From NCBI GenBank assembly GCA_023413605.1, contig JAEZPL010000230.1:1-11557 (forward strand): DNA of 11,557 nt, written 5' to 3'. This document shows positions 1 to 6,281 of the stretch, piece by piece. The notes beneath the pieces were generated by a model that had not been told where the DNA came from, ran no database searches, and was given only the letters and a program-made list of their open reading frames with translations. A program made the translations under genes and the position numbers. Each line of letters begins with the position of its first letter. Position 1 is the stretch's first letter. This DNA is from Pseudomonadota bacterium. Lineage in GTDB: Bacteria > Pseudomonadota > Alphaproteobacteria > Azospirillales > Azospirillaceae.

Positions 1-348
1 GCCATCGCCATCGCGACCGCCGACCGGGTGCTGATGCTGGAGCACGCCATCTACTCCGTCATCTCGCCGGAGGGCTGCGCGTCGATCCTGTGGCGCAATC
101 CCGACATGGCTGGCGAGGCGGCGATCGCGCTGCGCCTCATCAGCCAGGACCTCAAGGAACTCGGCGTCATCGACCGGGTGGTGAGCGAGCCCATCGGCGG
201 CGCCCACCGCGACGCGGCGGAGACGGTGAAGGCCCTGGGCGACGCCATCGAGGAGTCGCTGGCCGAGTTGGATGGGCTGGACGGTGCGGCGCTCCGCGCC
301 CAGCGCCGCCAGAAGTTCCTCGACATGGGCCAGAAGGGCCTGGGGTAA
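1..348 (+). CDS. accA: Acetyl-CoA carboxylase carboxyltransferase subunit alpha, 3' end (partial)
   Basis: This is the C-terminal 115 residues of AccA; the gene begins before the window. AccA pairs with AccD to form the carboxyltransferase, which moves the carboxyl group from carboxybiotin (on AccB) to acetyl-CoA. The product, malonyl-CoA, feeds cytoplasmic fatty acid synthesis. The frame is open from base 1. It carries the characteristic AccA run ATADRVLMLEHAIYSVISPE, then EGCASILWR, and the helical tail typical of the family (LKELGVIDRVV, EPIGGAHRD, and a final QKFLDMGQKGLG). The TAA stop is at 346-348. A MAPEG-type gene follows after 6 bp on the same strand, so the two are probably cotranscribed, although no functional link is evident. 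The identification is firm; only the N-terminal part is missing. Confidence 0.96.
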   Translation, partial: AIAIATADRVLMLEHAIYSVISPEGCASILWRNPDMAGEAAIALRLISQDLKELGVIDRVVSEPIGGAHRDAAETVKALGDAIEESLAELDGLDGAALRAQRRQKFLDMGQKGLG

Positions 349-354
349 GGCGCC

Positions 355-882
355 ATGGCCGCCGGCACGAAGTCCCGTCTTCTGCGTCTGGCGGCCATCG
401 TCAACCTGTCGGCCGTGGCGGTCACGCTGCTGGTCCTGTGGCTTCTGTCCCCGCTGGTCGCACCGCCGGACGGCATTGCCAACCCCGGCGCGCGCATGGC
501 CTTCTGGGCCCGCCTTTCCATCTGGCCGGCCTTGGTCTTGTTCGCGGCCGTCGCGGGCGTGATGGCCGCCCGCGCCCGTTCGGTCGCGCTCAACCCCATC
601 GACGATCCGGAATCGCGGCTTCACCGCATCAGCCAGCGCGTGCTGAGCAACACGGTGGAGCAGACGCTGATCTTCCTGCCGGCGCTGGCCGGGTTTGTGG
701 CGCAGGTTCCGCTGCCCGGGCTGGGCGTGGCGGTGTTGGCGACGGCGCTGTTCGTGCTGGGGCGGGTGCTGTTCTGGGCCGGCTATCTGGTCCACCCCTA
801 CGCCCGCGCGCCGGGCATGGCGATGACCTTCACGGTTAATCTCGTGGTGCTGGGCTGGGCGATTGTTCTCGCCATTCGGTAA
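355..882 (+). CDS. MAPEG-family integral membrane protein
   Basis: A 175-residue, very hydrophobic protein with about four to five membrane segments (roughly residues 11-35, 49-72, 100-118, 122-144 and 153-173). It resembles the MAPEG superfamily, whose eukaryotic members are glutathione-dependent transferases and eicosanoid enzymes. The bacterial members mostly lack an assigned substrate. Supporting motifs are RISQRVLSNTVEQT (91-104), matching the family's polar Arg/Asn/Glu stretch that in characterised enzymes contacts glutathione, and LFWAGYLVHPYARAPGMAMTF (139-159), the usual last-helix signature. The ATG follows the accA stop by 6 bp, and the GGGTAAGG sequence overlapping that stop can serve as ribosome-binding site. 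Family placement is fairly secure. Enzymatic activity is unproven, and an MAPEG-like protein without catalysis is possible. Confidence 0.85.
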   Translation: MAAGTKSRLLRLAAIVNLSAVAVTLLVLWLLSPLVAPPDGIANPGARMAFWARLSIWPALVLFAAVAGVMAARARSVALNPIDDPESRLHRISQRVLSNTVEQTLIFLPALAGFVAQVPLPGLGVAVLATALFVLGRVLFWAGYLVHPYARAPGMAMTFTVNLVVLGWAIVLAIR

Positions 883-888
883 CGACGG

Positions 889-910
889 CGGAGGAAAGCC
901 TCTTCTTTTT
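889..910 (+). terminator. Possible short-stem terminator after the MAPEG gene
   Basis: Directly after the stop codon a short dyad, GAGG (891-894) and CCTC (899-902) with an AAAG loop, is followed by TTCTTTTT. The stem is only 4 bp plus a possible G-U pair, so termination may be weak. The T-rich tail and the position just behind the accA-MAPEG pair are what support the call. Confidence 0.4.
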
Positions 911-921
911 GGCGGGGAGCG

Positions 922-950
922 TTGTGATTTTCTCGCGATGCGGGTAGTTT
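922..950 (+). promoter_or_regulatory. Weak sigma-70-like promoter candidate for the 86-residue gene
   Basis: TTGTGA (922-927) and TAGTTT (945-950) are separated by exactly 17 bp and lie about 50 bp before the ATG at 1000. The matches are 4/6 and 3/6 to the sigma-70 consensus. Spacing and position support the call more than the sequence does. Confidence 0.25.
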
Positions 951-999
951 CGGGCGGAATCTCTGCTTGGATTTATGCCCTGGTGTCCGGAGAACCCGC

Positions 1000-1260
1000 A
1001 TGCTGCTTTCCCGCTGGCCGACCCTCGCCCAAATGGCGATTTCCGCATTCCTGCTGCTGACCGCGGTGTTGGAACTGTTCGACACCATGCTGGAAGACAT
1101 GATCGGCACGGAAATCTCCACCGCCCACGGCCTGTTCGTCTTTGCGATCGCCAAGATCCTTAAGGAAGGGCTTGAAGTGCGGTCGAAATTCTCGGAAACG
1201 CGCGAGAAGCTGTTGGATATCCGCGGCGAAGCATCGGCAGCCGAGTCGCGGGCGTCCTGA
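1000..1260 (+). CDS. Small single-span membrane protein, function unknown
   Basis: An 86-residue protein that I do not recognise. It has a short basic N-terminus (MLLSRWP), one clear hydrophobic segment at about residues 10-27 (QMAISAFLLLTAVLELF), then acidic residues (DTMLEDMIGTE). A moderately hydrophobic helix follows (HGLFVFAIAKILKEGLE, about 43-59), and the tail is charged and probably helical. The ATG at 1000 is preferred over an upstream in-frame TTG at 967 because GGAGA (989-993) lies at a good distance before it and the upstream extension has no hydrophobic or conserved character. It sits alone between the MAPEG gene (117 bp away) and the PagL-like gene (89 bp away), all on one strand. 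GC-rich third positions and a sensible membrane topology argue that it is a real gene. Confidence 0.65.
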   Translation: MLLSRWPTLAQMAISAFLLLTAVLELFDTMLEDMIGTEISTAHGLFVFAIAKILKEGLEVRSKFSETREKLLDIRGEASAAESRAS

Positions 1261-1349
1261 CACAGCGTATAAGAACTAATCCTTTCGGTTCTATTCTGCG
1301 GACAGCGTTGAAGGTCAATGTTCAGCCGCAGGTGAAATCGGGAGGAAGC

Positions 1350-1916
1350 ATGCGCGTGTTCCGGAACGCCCTGCGCGTGGTTGCCCTCGGCGTCTTATTG
1401 TCGGCATTCCAGTTCGCAGGCAGCGTGCGGGCGGAGTCGTCTCCCGATCTGATCAGCGTGGGCATCGGGGCGTACGACTCCGTGGTGTTTCAGCCCTCGA
1501 CGGACACCCCGCGCAACCGGTCGGGCGACTTTCGTCTGGAATACCGCTTCGGCCACTCGCTGCTGTCTTTCACCGAACCCTACGTCAGGTTTCAACCCTG
1601 GGTGGGCTTCGAAACGACCACCGACGGCATGCTCTACGGCGCTGGGGGCATTCTGGCCGATGTCCAGTTTGGGCCGGTCGTCGTCACGCCCAGCTTCGGC
1701 GCCGGCCTCTGGCGGCGCGGCGGCAGCAAGAATCTCGGGGCGGGCTTGGAGTTCCGCAGCATGATCGAGCTGGGCTATGAATTCGACAATCGGACGCGCG
1801 TATCGGCCTTCCTGTCGCACATCTCCAACGGCGGCATCACGCGGAAGAATCCCGGCGTGAACACGGCCGGCGCCTACCTGCACATTCCTTTCCGCATGCT
1901 GGTCGGAACGCCTTGA
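1350..1916 (+). CDS. PagL-like outer membrane protein (lipid A 3-O-deacylase / acyloxyacyl hydrolase family)
   Basis: A 188-residue exported protein. Residues 1-28 form a signal peptide (basic start, hydrophobic core LRVVALGVLLSAFQFAG, cleavage probably after VRA). The rest alternates in the manner of a small outer membrane beta-barrel. PagL enzymes remove the 3-O-linked acyl chain of lipid A and use a His-x-Ser pair plus a Glu. Here HIS is at 157-159 in FLSHISNGGITRKNPG, the family's hallmark strand. At the position of the PagL catalytic Glu (His+14) this protein has Asn171 (NPGVNT), so activity is doubtful or the acid is elsewhere. The ATG at 1350 is chosen over the TTG at 1308 because GGGAGGAAG precedes it at ideal spacing and the signal peptide starts there. 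The gene converges with the CorA gene, 7 bp apart. Family membership is likely; catalysis is uncertain. Confidence 0.8.
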   Translation: MRVFRNALRVVALGVLLSAFQFAGSVRAESSPDLISVGIGAYDSVVFQPSTDTPRNRSGDFRLEYRFGHSLLSFTEPYVRFQPWVGFETTTDGMLYGAGGILADVQFGPVVVTPSFGAGLWRRGGSKNLGAGLEFRSMIELGYEFDNRTRVSAFLSHISNGGITRKNPGVNTAGAYLHIPFRMLVGTP

Positions 1917-1923
1917 GGTCCGT

Positions 1924-2910
1924 TCACAGCCAGCGGCGGAGCCGGAAGAACAGCATCGGCAGCACGGCGGACAGGATCATCAGCAGGATCGCCAGGGGAT
2001 AGCCCCATGGCCAGCCCTTTTCCGGCATGTTGGCGAAGTTCATGCCATATACGGTGGCGACCAGGGTCGGTGGGAACAGCGCGACGGTCAGGATCGAGAC
2101 GATCTTCACGATCTCGTTCTGCTCCACGTTGATCCGGCCCAGCGTTGTATCGAGCAGCAGGCTGACCTTTCCCGACAGGTAACGCGCGTACTGGTCCAGC
2201 CCGGTGACATCCTGCAAGGCCGCCCGCGCCCAGCGCCGGGTCGGTTTGGCCGGTGTCCAGCCCTCGCCCCGGGCCAGGAAGGTCAGCATCCGGTTCAGGC
2301 TCGACAGGCTGACATGCGCCTTGGCGATCAGATGGCCGCTGTGGCCGATGCGCCTCAGCGTGCGCGTGTCGTCGCGATTCTCGCCCTTCACGGGCAGGGC
2401 GCGGCCCCGAACGGCGCGGCTGCCCATGGCGTCCAGTTCCAGACCGACGCGCCGCAGCACGCCGGCCGTGCGTTCCACCACCGCCTCCACCAAGGCGGCC
2501 AGCACGGATTCGCCGCCCTTGGCGATGGGGCAGCCGCTGTGGGTCACGCGGCGGCGGAAGGCCAGAAAGGGCTGCGGGTCGATGGGGTGGATGGTGGCCA
2601 GCCGTCCGCCCGCCAGCACGAAGCTGACCGGAACGATGCTGGGCTGGTCGGTGTCGGCCCACACCAGGGCCATCACCGTCATGTGCACGGCGCCGGGCGT
2701 GATGCGCAGGCGGCTGGACTCCTCGATCTCGGCCATCTGCTCGCGCGTCGGCAGCTTGGTGCCCATCAGCGCCTCGGCGCGGGCCTGTTCCTCGGCGGTG
2801 GGGTTCAGCAGGTCGAGCCAGACGACCTCCGCCGGCAAAGGCCCTTGGCCCTCCTCGGCCTCCTTGGCCCAGCGCAGAGTGCCGCCGTCGTTGGCGAAGA
2901 CATGCAGCAT
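1924..2910 (-). CDS. CorA-family divalent cation transporter (Mg/Co/Ni or Zn, ZntB-like)
   Basis: A 328-residue protein of normal CorA length. A cytoplasmic N-terminal domain (about 1-265) contains WLDLLNPTAEEQ (31-42), typical of the family, and a long helical stalk. Two membrane helices close the protein (about 269-288 and 304-322). The pore-entrance signature YGMN (288-291) follows the first helix and is continued by FANMPE, matching CorA proteins (YGMNF.NMPE). CorA pentamers conduct Mg2+, sometimes Co2+ or Ni2+. The related ZntB moves Zn2+, and sequence alone does not settle the ion. The C-terminus is short and basic (RLRRWL), as usual. It is the third gene behind argB and a 101-residue protein, with its ATG 8 bp after the stop of the latter, so translation is likely coupled; no strong ribosome-binding site is seen. 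Confidence 0.92.
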   Translation of the reverse strand: MLHVFANDGGTLRWAKEAEEGQGPLPAEVVWLDLLNPTAEEQARAEALMGTKLPTREQMAEIEESSRLRITPGAVHMTVMALVWADTDQPSIVPVSFVLAGGRLATIHPIDPQPFLAFRRRVTHSGCPIAKGGESVLAALVEAVVERTAGVLRRVGLELDAMGSRAVRGRALPVKGENRDDTRTLRRIGHSGHLIAKAHVSLSSLNRMLTFLARGEGWTPAKPTRRWARAALQDVTGLDQYARYLSGKVSLLLDTTLGRINVEQNEIVKIVSILTVALFPPTLVATVYGMNFANMPEKGWPWGYPLAILLMILSAVLPMLFFRLRRWL

Positions 2911-2918
2911 GCCGACCG

Positions 2919-3224
2919 TCAGACGATGCGGCCGATGCGGCGTGGCTTCGGGGGGGGCGCCGGCTCCGCGGCTGCCGGCTTCTTCGCCTCGTCCGTCAGG
3001 TCGAGGGTGGTGCCTTCCTTGCCCAGTTCCGCTTCGAGCTTGCGACGGAAGGCGCCGCCGTCCTTTTTGGAATCCAGGAAATGCCCGACGGCTTCCTTGG
3101 CGGACTCGCGGTCGAAGGGGACCTTGCCGAAGACCGACAGCTTGGCGCGTTCCAGCAGCTTCGGGTCCATCTGTTCGCGGATGGCCTTCATCCGGCGGAG
3201 CAGTTCCTTGCGGACGTCGGACAT
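2919..3224 (-). CDS. Conserved-looking hypothetical protein, 101 residues
   Basis: I do not recognise this protein. It is small, soluble and highly charged: a predicted helical N-terminal part rich in Lys, Arg and Glu (MSDVRKELLRRMKAIREQM), a middle section with DRESAKEAVGHFLDSKKDGGAFRRKL, and a low-complexity Ala/Pro/Lys tail (AKKPAAAEPAPPPKPRRIGR) that is probably disordered. No signal peptide, membrane segment or metal-binding motif is visible. A G-rich run (GGGGGGAC in the transcript) lies upstream of the ATG and can bind the ribosome. It is sandwiched between argB (27 bp upstream) and the corA-like gene (8 bp downstream) on the same strand, implying a three-gene transcript. The charged composition would suit a nucleic-acid or protein-binding accessory role, but that is only inference. 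Confidence 0.75.
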   Translation of the reverse strand: MSDVRKELLRRMKAIREQMDPKLLERAKLSVFGKVPFDRESAKEAVGHFLDSKKDGGAFRRKLEAELGKEGTTLDLTDEAKKPAAAEPAPPPKPRRIGRIV

Positions 3225-3251
3225 GCGGGCGTCCCCCCGCGTTTTCAGGCG

Positions 3252-4217
3252 TTACTCGCGGCCGATCAGCGTGCCGGCCCCGCCCTCCGTGAAGATCTCC
3301 AGCAGCAGCGCGTGGGGCACCCGGCCGTCCAGGATGACGGCGGCGTCCACACCCTGCTCGACGGCGTCGATGCAGGTTTCGATCTTCGGGATCATGCCGC
3401 CGGTGGCGGTGCCGTCGGCAATCGCCGCGCGCGCCTGGTCGAGCGACATCTTCGGAACGAGCTGCTTGTCCTTGTCCAGCACGCCCGCCACGTCGGTCAG
3501 CAGGAAGAAGCGCGTGGCGCCCAGCGCCGAGGCGACGGCGCCCGCCGCGGTGTCGGCGTTGATGTTGTAGGTGTCGCCCTGGCGGTCGAAGCCGATGGGG
3601 GCGATGACCGGGATGATGTCCGACTGGGCCAGCGAGGTGATGATCTGGGGGTTCACCTGATACGGTTCGCCCACGAAGCCCAGGTCCAGCACCTTCTCGA
3701 TGTTGCTGTCCGGATCGCGCTGGGTGCGGCGCAGCTTGCGCGCGGTGATCAGGCTGCCGTCCTTGCCCGACAGGCCGACCGCGCGACCGCCCGCGTTGTT
3801 GATGGCGGCGACGATCTGCTTGTTGATGGAGCCGGCCAGCACCATCTCGACCACCTCGACCGTCTCCTTGTCGGTGACGCGCAGGCCGTCGATGAAGCTG
3901 GACTTGATCGCCAGCCGCTGCAGCATCTGGCCGATCTGCGGGCCGCCGCCGTGCACGACCACCGGGTTGATGCCCACCTGCTTCAGCAGGACGATGTCGC
4001 GGGCGAACTTTTCCGCCAGGCTGTCGTCACCCATGGCATGGCCGCCGTACTTGATGACGAAGGTGCGCCCGGCGTAGCGGCGCATGTAGGGCAGGGCTTC
4101 GGACAGGGTGCGGGCCTTGGCGAGCCACTCGTCGCGGGTTGTGTTCTGCACGGGATTGCCGTTCGTCGGGGTGGACACAATCGGGTGGACCTGGGCCGAC
4201 TCTTTAACGGAAAGCAC
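3252..4217 (-). CDS. argB: Acetylglutamate kinase
   Basis: ArgB phosphorylates N-acetyl-L-glutamate with ATP, the second step of arginine biosynthesis, in the cytoplasm. Landmarks of the amino-acid-kinase fold are: the ATP-site lysine in VIKYGGHAMGD (54-64), the glycine loop VVHGGGPQIG (87-96), the acetylglutamate-site region NINADTAAG (218-226), LLTDVAGVLD (239-248), and GGMIPKIE (273-280). The N-terminal helix leading into ALPYMRRYAG is the extension found in arginine-inhibited, hexameric enzymes, so feedback inhibition by arginine is expected from family knowledge. The start is uncertain. The longest frame opens with GTG at 4217 (321 residues) without a good ribosome-binding site, and a second GTG at 4178 gives 308 residues, closer to the usual length. 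Downstream are a 101-residue gene and a corA-like gene in the same direction. Confidence 0.96.
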   Translation of the reverse strand: MLSVKESAQVHPIVSTPTNGNPVQNTTRDEWLAKARTLSEALPYMRRYAGRTFVIKYGGHAMGDDSLAEKFARDIVLLKQVGINPVVVHGGGPQIGQMLQRLAIKSSFIDGLRVTDKETVEVVEMVLAGSINKQIVAAINNAGGRAVGLSGKDGSLITARKLRRTQRDPDSNIEKVLDLGFVGEPYQVNPQIITSLAQSDIIPVIAPIGFDRQGDTYNINADTAAGAVASALGATRFFLLTDVAGVLDKDKQLVPKMSLDQARAAIADGTATGGMIPKIETCIDAVEQGVDAAVILDGRVPHALLLEIFTEGGAGTLIGRE

Positions 4218-4233
4218 GGGGGGTGCCTAGTGG

Positions 4234-4257
4234 GCTTTTTCAGCGGTGCTTTTCAGC
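4234..4257. repeat. Imperfect direct repeat between argB and the divergent small gene
   Basis: GCTTTTTCAGC (4234-4244) and GCTTTTCAGC (4248-4257) lie 3 bp apart and differ by one T. The pair is also framed by GGGCT and AGCCC. It is placed just before the argB start, where an operator or upstream promoter element could sit. No known binding-site consensus was recognised. Confidence 0.4.
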
Positions 4258-4260
4258 CCG

Positions 4261-4285
4261 GGAACCGTCCGCGGGCTGGTCGGTT
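4261..4285 (+). promoter_or_regulatory. EcfG-type (general stress response) promoter
   Basis: GGAAC (4261-4265), a 16-bp spacer and GGTT (4282-4285) match the alphaproteobacterial EcfG consensus GGAAC-N16/17-CGTT except for one base. It points to the 52-residue gene at 4316. Transcription would start near 4292, leaving a leader of about 24 nt. Known biology: EcfG is released by PhyR/NepR under general stress. Confidence 0.6.
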
Positions 4286-4315
4286 CGTACGGGAAGGATG
4301 GAACGGGACAGCACC

Positions 4316-4474
4316 ATGAACGACCGCATCATGCCGACCCCGCGCAACCCCTTCACCGAGGCGCATAAGGCCGAATTGGAGGAGAACGCGCGCAAGATCG
4401 AACAGGGCAAGGGGGAAACGAATCCGCGCAAGCCGGACGACCTGCATAAGGACGGGCTTCCGGCCCGGGATTGA
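4316..4474 (+). CDS. Small hydrophilic protein, 52 residues, probably stress-inducible
   Basis: An unrecognised 52-residue protein dominated by charged and polar residues (NPFTEAHKAELEENARKIEQ, then GKGETNPRKPDDLHKDG and a terminal LPARD). It has no membrane segment and no cysteine. The middle is probably one amphipathic helix, and the Gly/Pro/Lys/Asp-rich ends are likely disordered. The ATG at 4316 has a GGGAC sequence 8 bp before it. An in-frame ATG at 4298 would add 6 residues but its purine-rich stretch abuts the codon, so 4316 is preferred. The EcfG-type promoter at 4261-4285 and the strong hairpin immediately after the TGA make this a self-contained single-gene unit. Together they raise confidence that so small a frame is genuine. 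Small hydrophilic proteins are common in general-stress regulons; the exact role is unknown. Confidence 0.65.
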   Translation: MNDRIMPTPRNPFTEAHKAELEENARKIEQGKGETNPRKPDDLHKDGLPARD

Positions 4475-4513
4475 CGCAGGCTCGGGCCTGAACGACAAGG
4501 CCTGTCGCCTGCG
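4475..4513. terminator. Bidirectional hairpin between convergent genes
   Basis: Starting on the base after the TGA of the 52-residue gene is a long dyad. The outer arms CGCAGGC (4475-4481) and GCCTGCG (4507-4513) are perfect. Inside, CGGGCCT (4483-4489) pairs with AGGCCTG (4498-4504) with one G-U, around an 8-nt loop. It sits in the 60-bp gap between two convergent genes (the other ends at 4535), the usual place for a shared terminator. Neither side has a run of T, so it may act by blocking read-through or protecting 3' ends. Confidence 0.65.
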
Positions 4514-4534
4514 AGAATCCGTTGATCCGGAAAA

Positions 4535-6217
4535 TCAGGCCGCCCGGACGCGGGTGATGAAGGTCTCCACTTCCGCGCGCAGGCGGTCGGCTTCGCGGGA
4601 CAGCTGGCTGGCTGCGGAGAGGACTTGGCTCGACGCCGCTCCAGCCTCCTCGGCGGCCTTGCTGACACCCATGATGTTGTCGGACACCTCGCGGGTGCTG
4701 TGCGCGGCCTGCTGGACGTTGCTGCCGATCTCTTTGGTCGCGACGCTCTGCTCCTCCACCGCGGCGGAAATGGTGGCGGAAATTTCGTTCACCTGGGCGA
4801 TGGTCTGGCCGATGCTGCGGATGGCTTCGACCGCGCCGTCCGTCTGGGACTGGATTTCGGCGATCTGGCTGGAAATGTCCTCGGTCGCCTTGGCGGTCTG
4901 GTTGGCCAGCTGCTTGACCTCGCTGGCGACCACGGCGAATCCCTTGCCGGCCTCACCGGCCCGCGCGGCCTCGATGGTGGCGTTCAGCGCCAGCAGGTTG
5001 GTCTGGCTGGCGATGTTCTGAATCAGGCTGACCACGTCGCCGATACGCTGGGCGGCGGTCGCAAGACCTTCAACGGACTGGTTGGTGCGCTCCGCCTCGA
5101 CCACGGCGCCCTTGGAGATGCGCGAGGAGTCGGTCACCTGACGGCTGATCTCGCCGATGGAGCTGCTCAGCTGGTCCGAGGCCGCCGCCACCGTCTGAAC
5201 GTTGGCCGAAGCCTGCTCGGTGGCCGCCGCCACGGCCGTGGACTGGCGCGCCGTTTCCTCCGCCGTCGCCGACATGGTTTCGGCGTTGGACTGCAACTGG
5301 CTGGCCGATGCGGACACGGCCTGGACGACCTCCTTGACGCTGGCTTCAAACTGGTCGGCCAGTTCGTTCATCATGCGCTTCCGTTCGGCCTCGTTCCTTG
5401 TCTTCAGAGCCTCCTGGTCCGCCCGCAGGCGTTCGGCTTCGATCAGGCTGTCCTTGAAGACGGCCAGGGCCTTGGCCATGGCGCCAACCTCGTCTCCACG
5501 GTCCAGGGCCGGAACCTGGGTCGCCGTGTCGCCGCCGGCGATCCGGCGCATGGCGTCGGTCATGCCGCGGATCGGCCCGGAGACGCCAATGATGATGGCC
5601 CAGCACGCCAGAGCCGCGAACAGGGCGCCGGCCGCCGTCGCGGAGATCATCATCATGCGCGCGCTGCTGTAGTCCTCGTTGCCCTGCTTGCTGGCAGCCA
5701 CGCCGTCCGTGACGTTGATCTCCGACAGTCGGTCGAGCGCGGAGCCGACCTTGTCGTAGGCGGCGAGCGAGCGTCCTTTGAAGATCGTCGTGGCGTCGGC
5801 GTTCCGGTTCTGCCGCGACAGGCCGATCACCTCCTTGTTGGCCGCCACGTAGTCGGCCCAGGCGCGCTTGTACTCCTGGTAGTTGGTTCGCTCATCCGGT
5901 GTGAAGATCAACGGTTCGTACTTCGTCTCCAGGTCCCGGATCTGTTCGGAAATCCGTGCCATCTCCCGTTCGGCCTTGGCCATCTCGTCGTCGGTGGTCG
6001 ACAGGATGTGCGTGCCTTCGGCGATGCGGAAATCACCCGTCGCGATGTTGATGGCCCCGGTCAGCCGCGTGCTCGGCAGCCAGTTCTCTTCCATTTCGGT
6101 CGATATGTTTTTGACCTGGGCGACGCGGTCGATGGCGAATATTCCCTGGCCGATCAGAAAGGCAGAGAGTACGGCAAAAGCCGCCAGGAGCTTGGTTCGA
6201 ATGGTGAGGTTGCGCAT
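4535..6217 (-). CDS. Methyl-accepting chemotaxis protein (periplasmic four-helix-bundle sensor, HAMP, signalling domain)
   Basis: A 560-residue chemoreceptor with classical topology. It has membrane helix 1 at about 8-29, a mostly helical periplasmic sensor (about 30-186, ending near ARMMMI) resembling the 4HB_MCP fold, and membrane helix 2 at about 188-212. The HAMP domain spans about 213-265 (PIRGMTDAMRRIAGGD, DRGDEVGAMAKALAVFK), and the cytoplasmic coiled-coil hairpin follows. Its tip, NLLALNATIEAARAGEAGKG (about 407-426), is the nearly invariant CheA/CheW contact; EVKQLANQT follows. There is no C-terminal CheR/CheB-binding pentapeptide; the protein ends RVRAA. The ligand cannot be read from sequence. 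The ATG at 6217 is chosen over GTG 6223 because GGAAAG (6228-6223) lies 5 nt before it. Upstream lie a TATAAT box, a leader hairpin and an exact FNR/FixK site, suggesting oxygen-responsive expression. No che genes are adjacent, so this is an orphan receptor. Confidence 0.96.
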   Translation of the reverse strand: MRNLTIRTKLLAAFAVLSAFLIGQGIFAIDRVAQVKNISTEMEENWLPSTRLTGAINIATGDFRIAEGTHILSTTDDEMAKAEREMARISEQIRDLETKYEPLIFTPDERTNYQEYKRAWADYVAANKEVIGLSRQNRNADATTIFKGRSLAAYDKVGSALDRLSEINVTDGVAASKQGNEDYSSARMMMISATAAGALFAALACWAIIIGVSGPIRGMTDAMRRIAGGDTATQVPALDRGDEVGAMAKALAVFKDSLIEAERLRADQEALKTRNEAERKRMMNELADQFEASVKEVVQAVSASASQLQSNAETMSATAEETARQSTAVAAATEQASANVQTVAAASDQLSSSIGEISRQVTDSSRISKGAVVEAERTNQSVEGLATAAQRIGDVVSLIQNIASQTNLLALNATIEAARAGEAGKGFAVVASEVKQLANQTAKATEDISSQIAEIQSQTDGAVEAIRSIGQTIAQVNEISATISAAVEEQSVATKEIGSNVQQAAHSTREVSDNIMGVSKAAEEAGAASSQVLSAASQLSREADRLRAEVETFITRVRAA

Positions 6218-6227
6218 GACCACTTTC

Positions 6228-6245
6228 CAAACAGATTGCTGTTTG
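6228..6245 (-). promoter_or_regulatory. Leader hairpin touching the chemoreceptor ribosome-binding site
   Basis: A perfect 7-bp dyad, CAAACAG (6228-6234) and CTGTTTG (6239-6245) with a 4-nt loop, lies just inside the expected transcript start (about 6248). The last base of the stem is the first G of the GGAAAG ribosome-binding site, so pairing could limit ribosome access. At DNA level it could equally be an operator at +3 to +20. Confidence 0.5.
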
Positions 6246-6254
6246 ATCCACGTT

Positions 6255-6281
6255 ATTATATAGACACTAACCCAGTTTCAG
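6255..6281 (-). promoter_or_regulatory. Candidate sigma-70 promoter of the chemoreceptor gene
   Basis: On the minus strand an exact TATAAT (6260-6255) lies 38 bp before the ATG. CTGAAA (6281-6276), 4/6 to the -35 consensus, precedes it with a short 15-bp spacer. The poor -35 element and spacing suggest dependence on an activator, and an FNR/FixK box lies upstream. No sigma-28 or sigma-54 consensus was recognised here. Confidence 0.5.

Noticed and set aside
1272..1292. AGAAC / GTTCT dyad between the 86-residue gene and the PagL-like gene
   Set aside because: Only 5-bp arms with an 11-nt loop, no T tract and no recognisable regulator consensus.
3081..4319. Long open frame on the plus strand opposite argB
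   Set aside because: It is the complement of clearly coding argB; the translation is low-complexity Gly/Asp/His/Arg-rich sequence typical of antisense frames in GC-rich DNA.
4522..4540. TTGAT and AATCA near the end of the chemoreceptor gene, resembling an FNR box
   Set aside because: Spacing is wrong (not N4), the second half is imperfect, and it overlaps a 3' gene end rather than a promoter.
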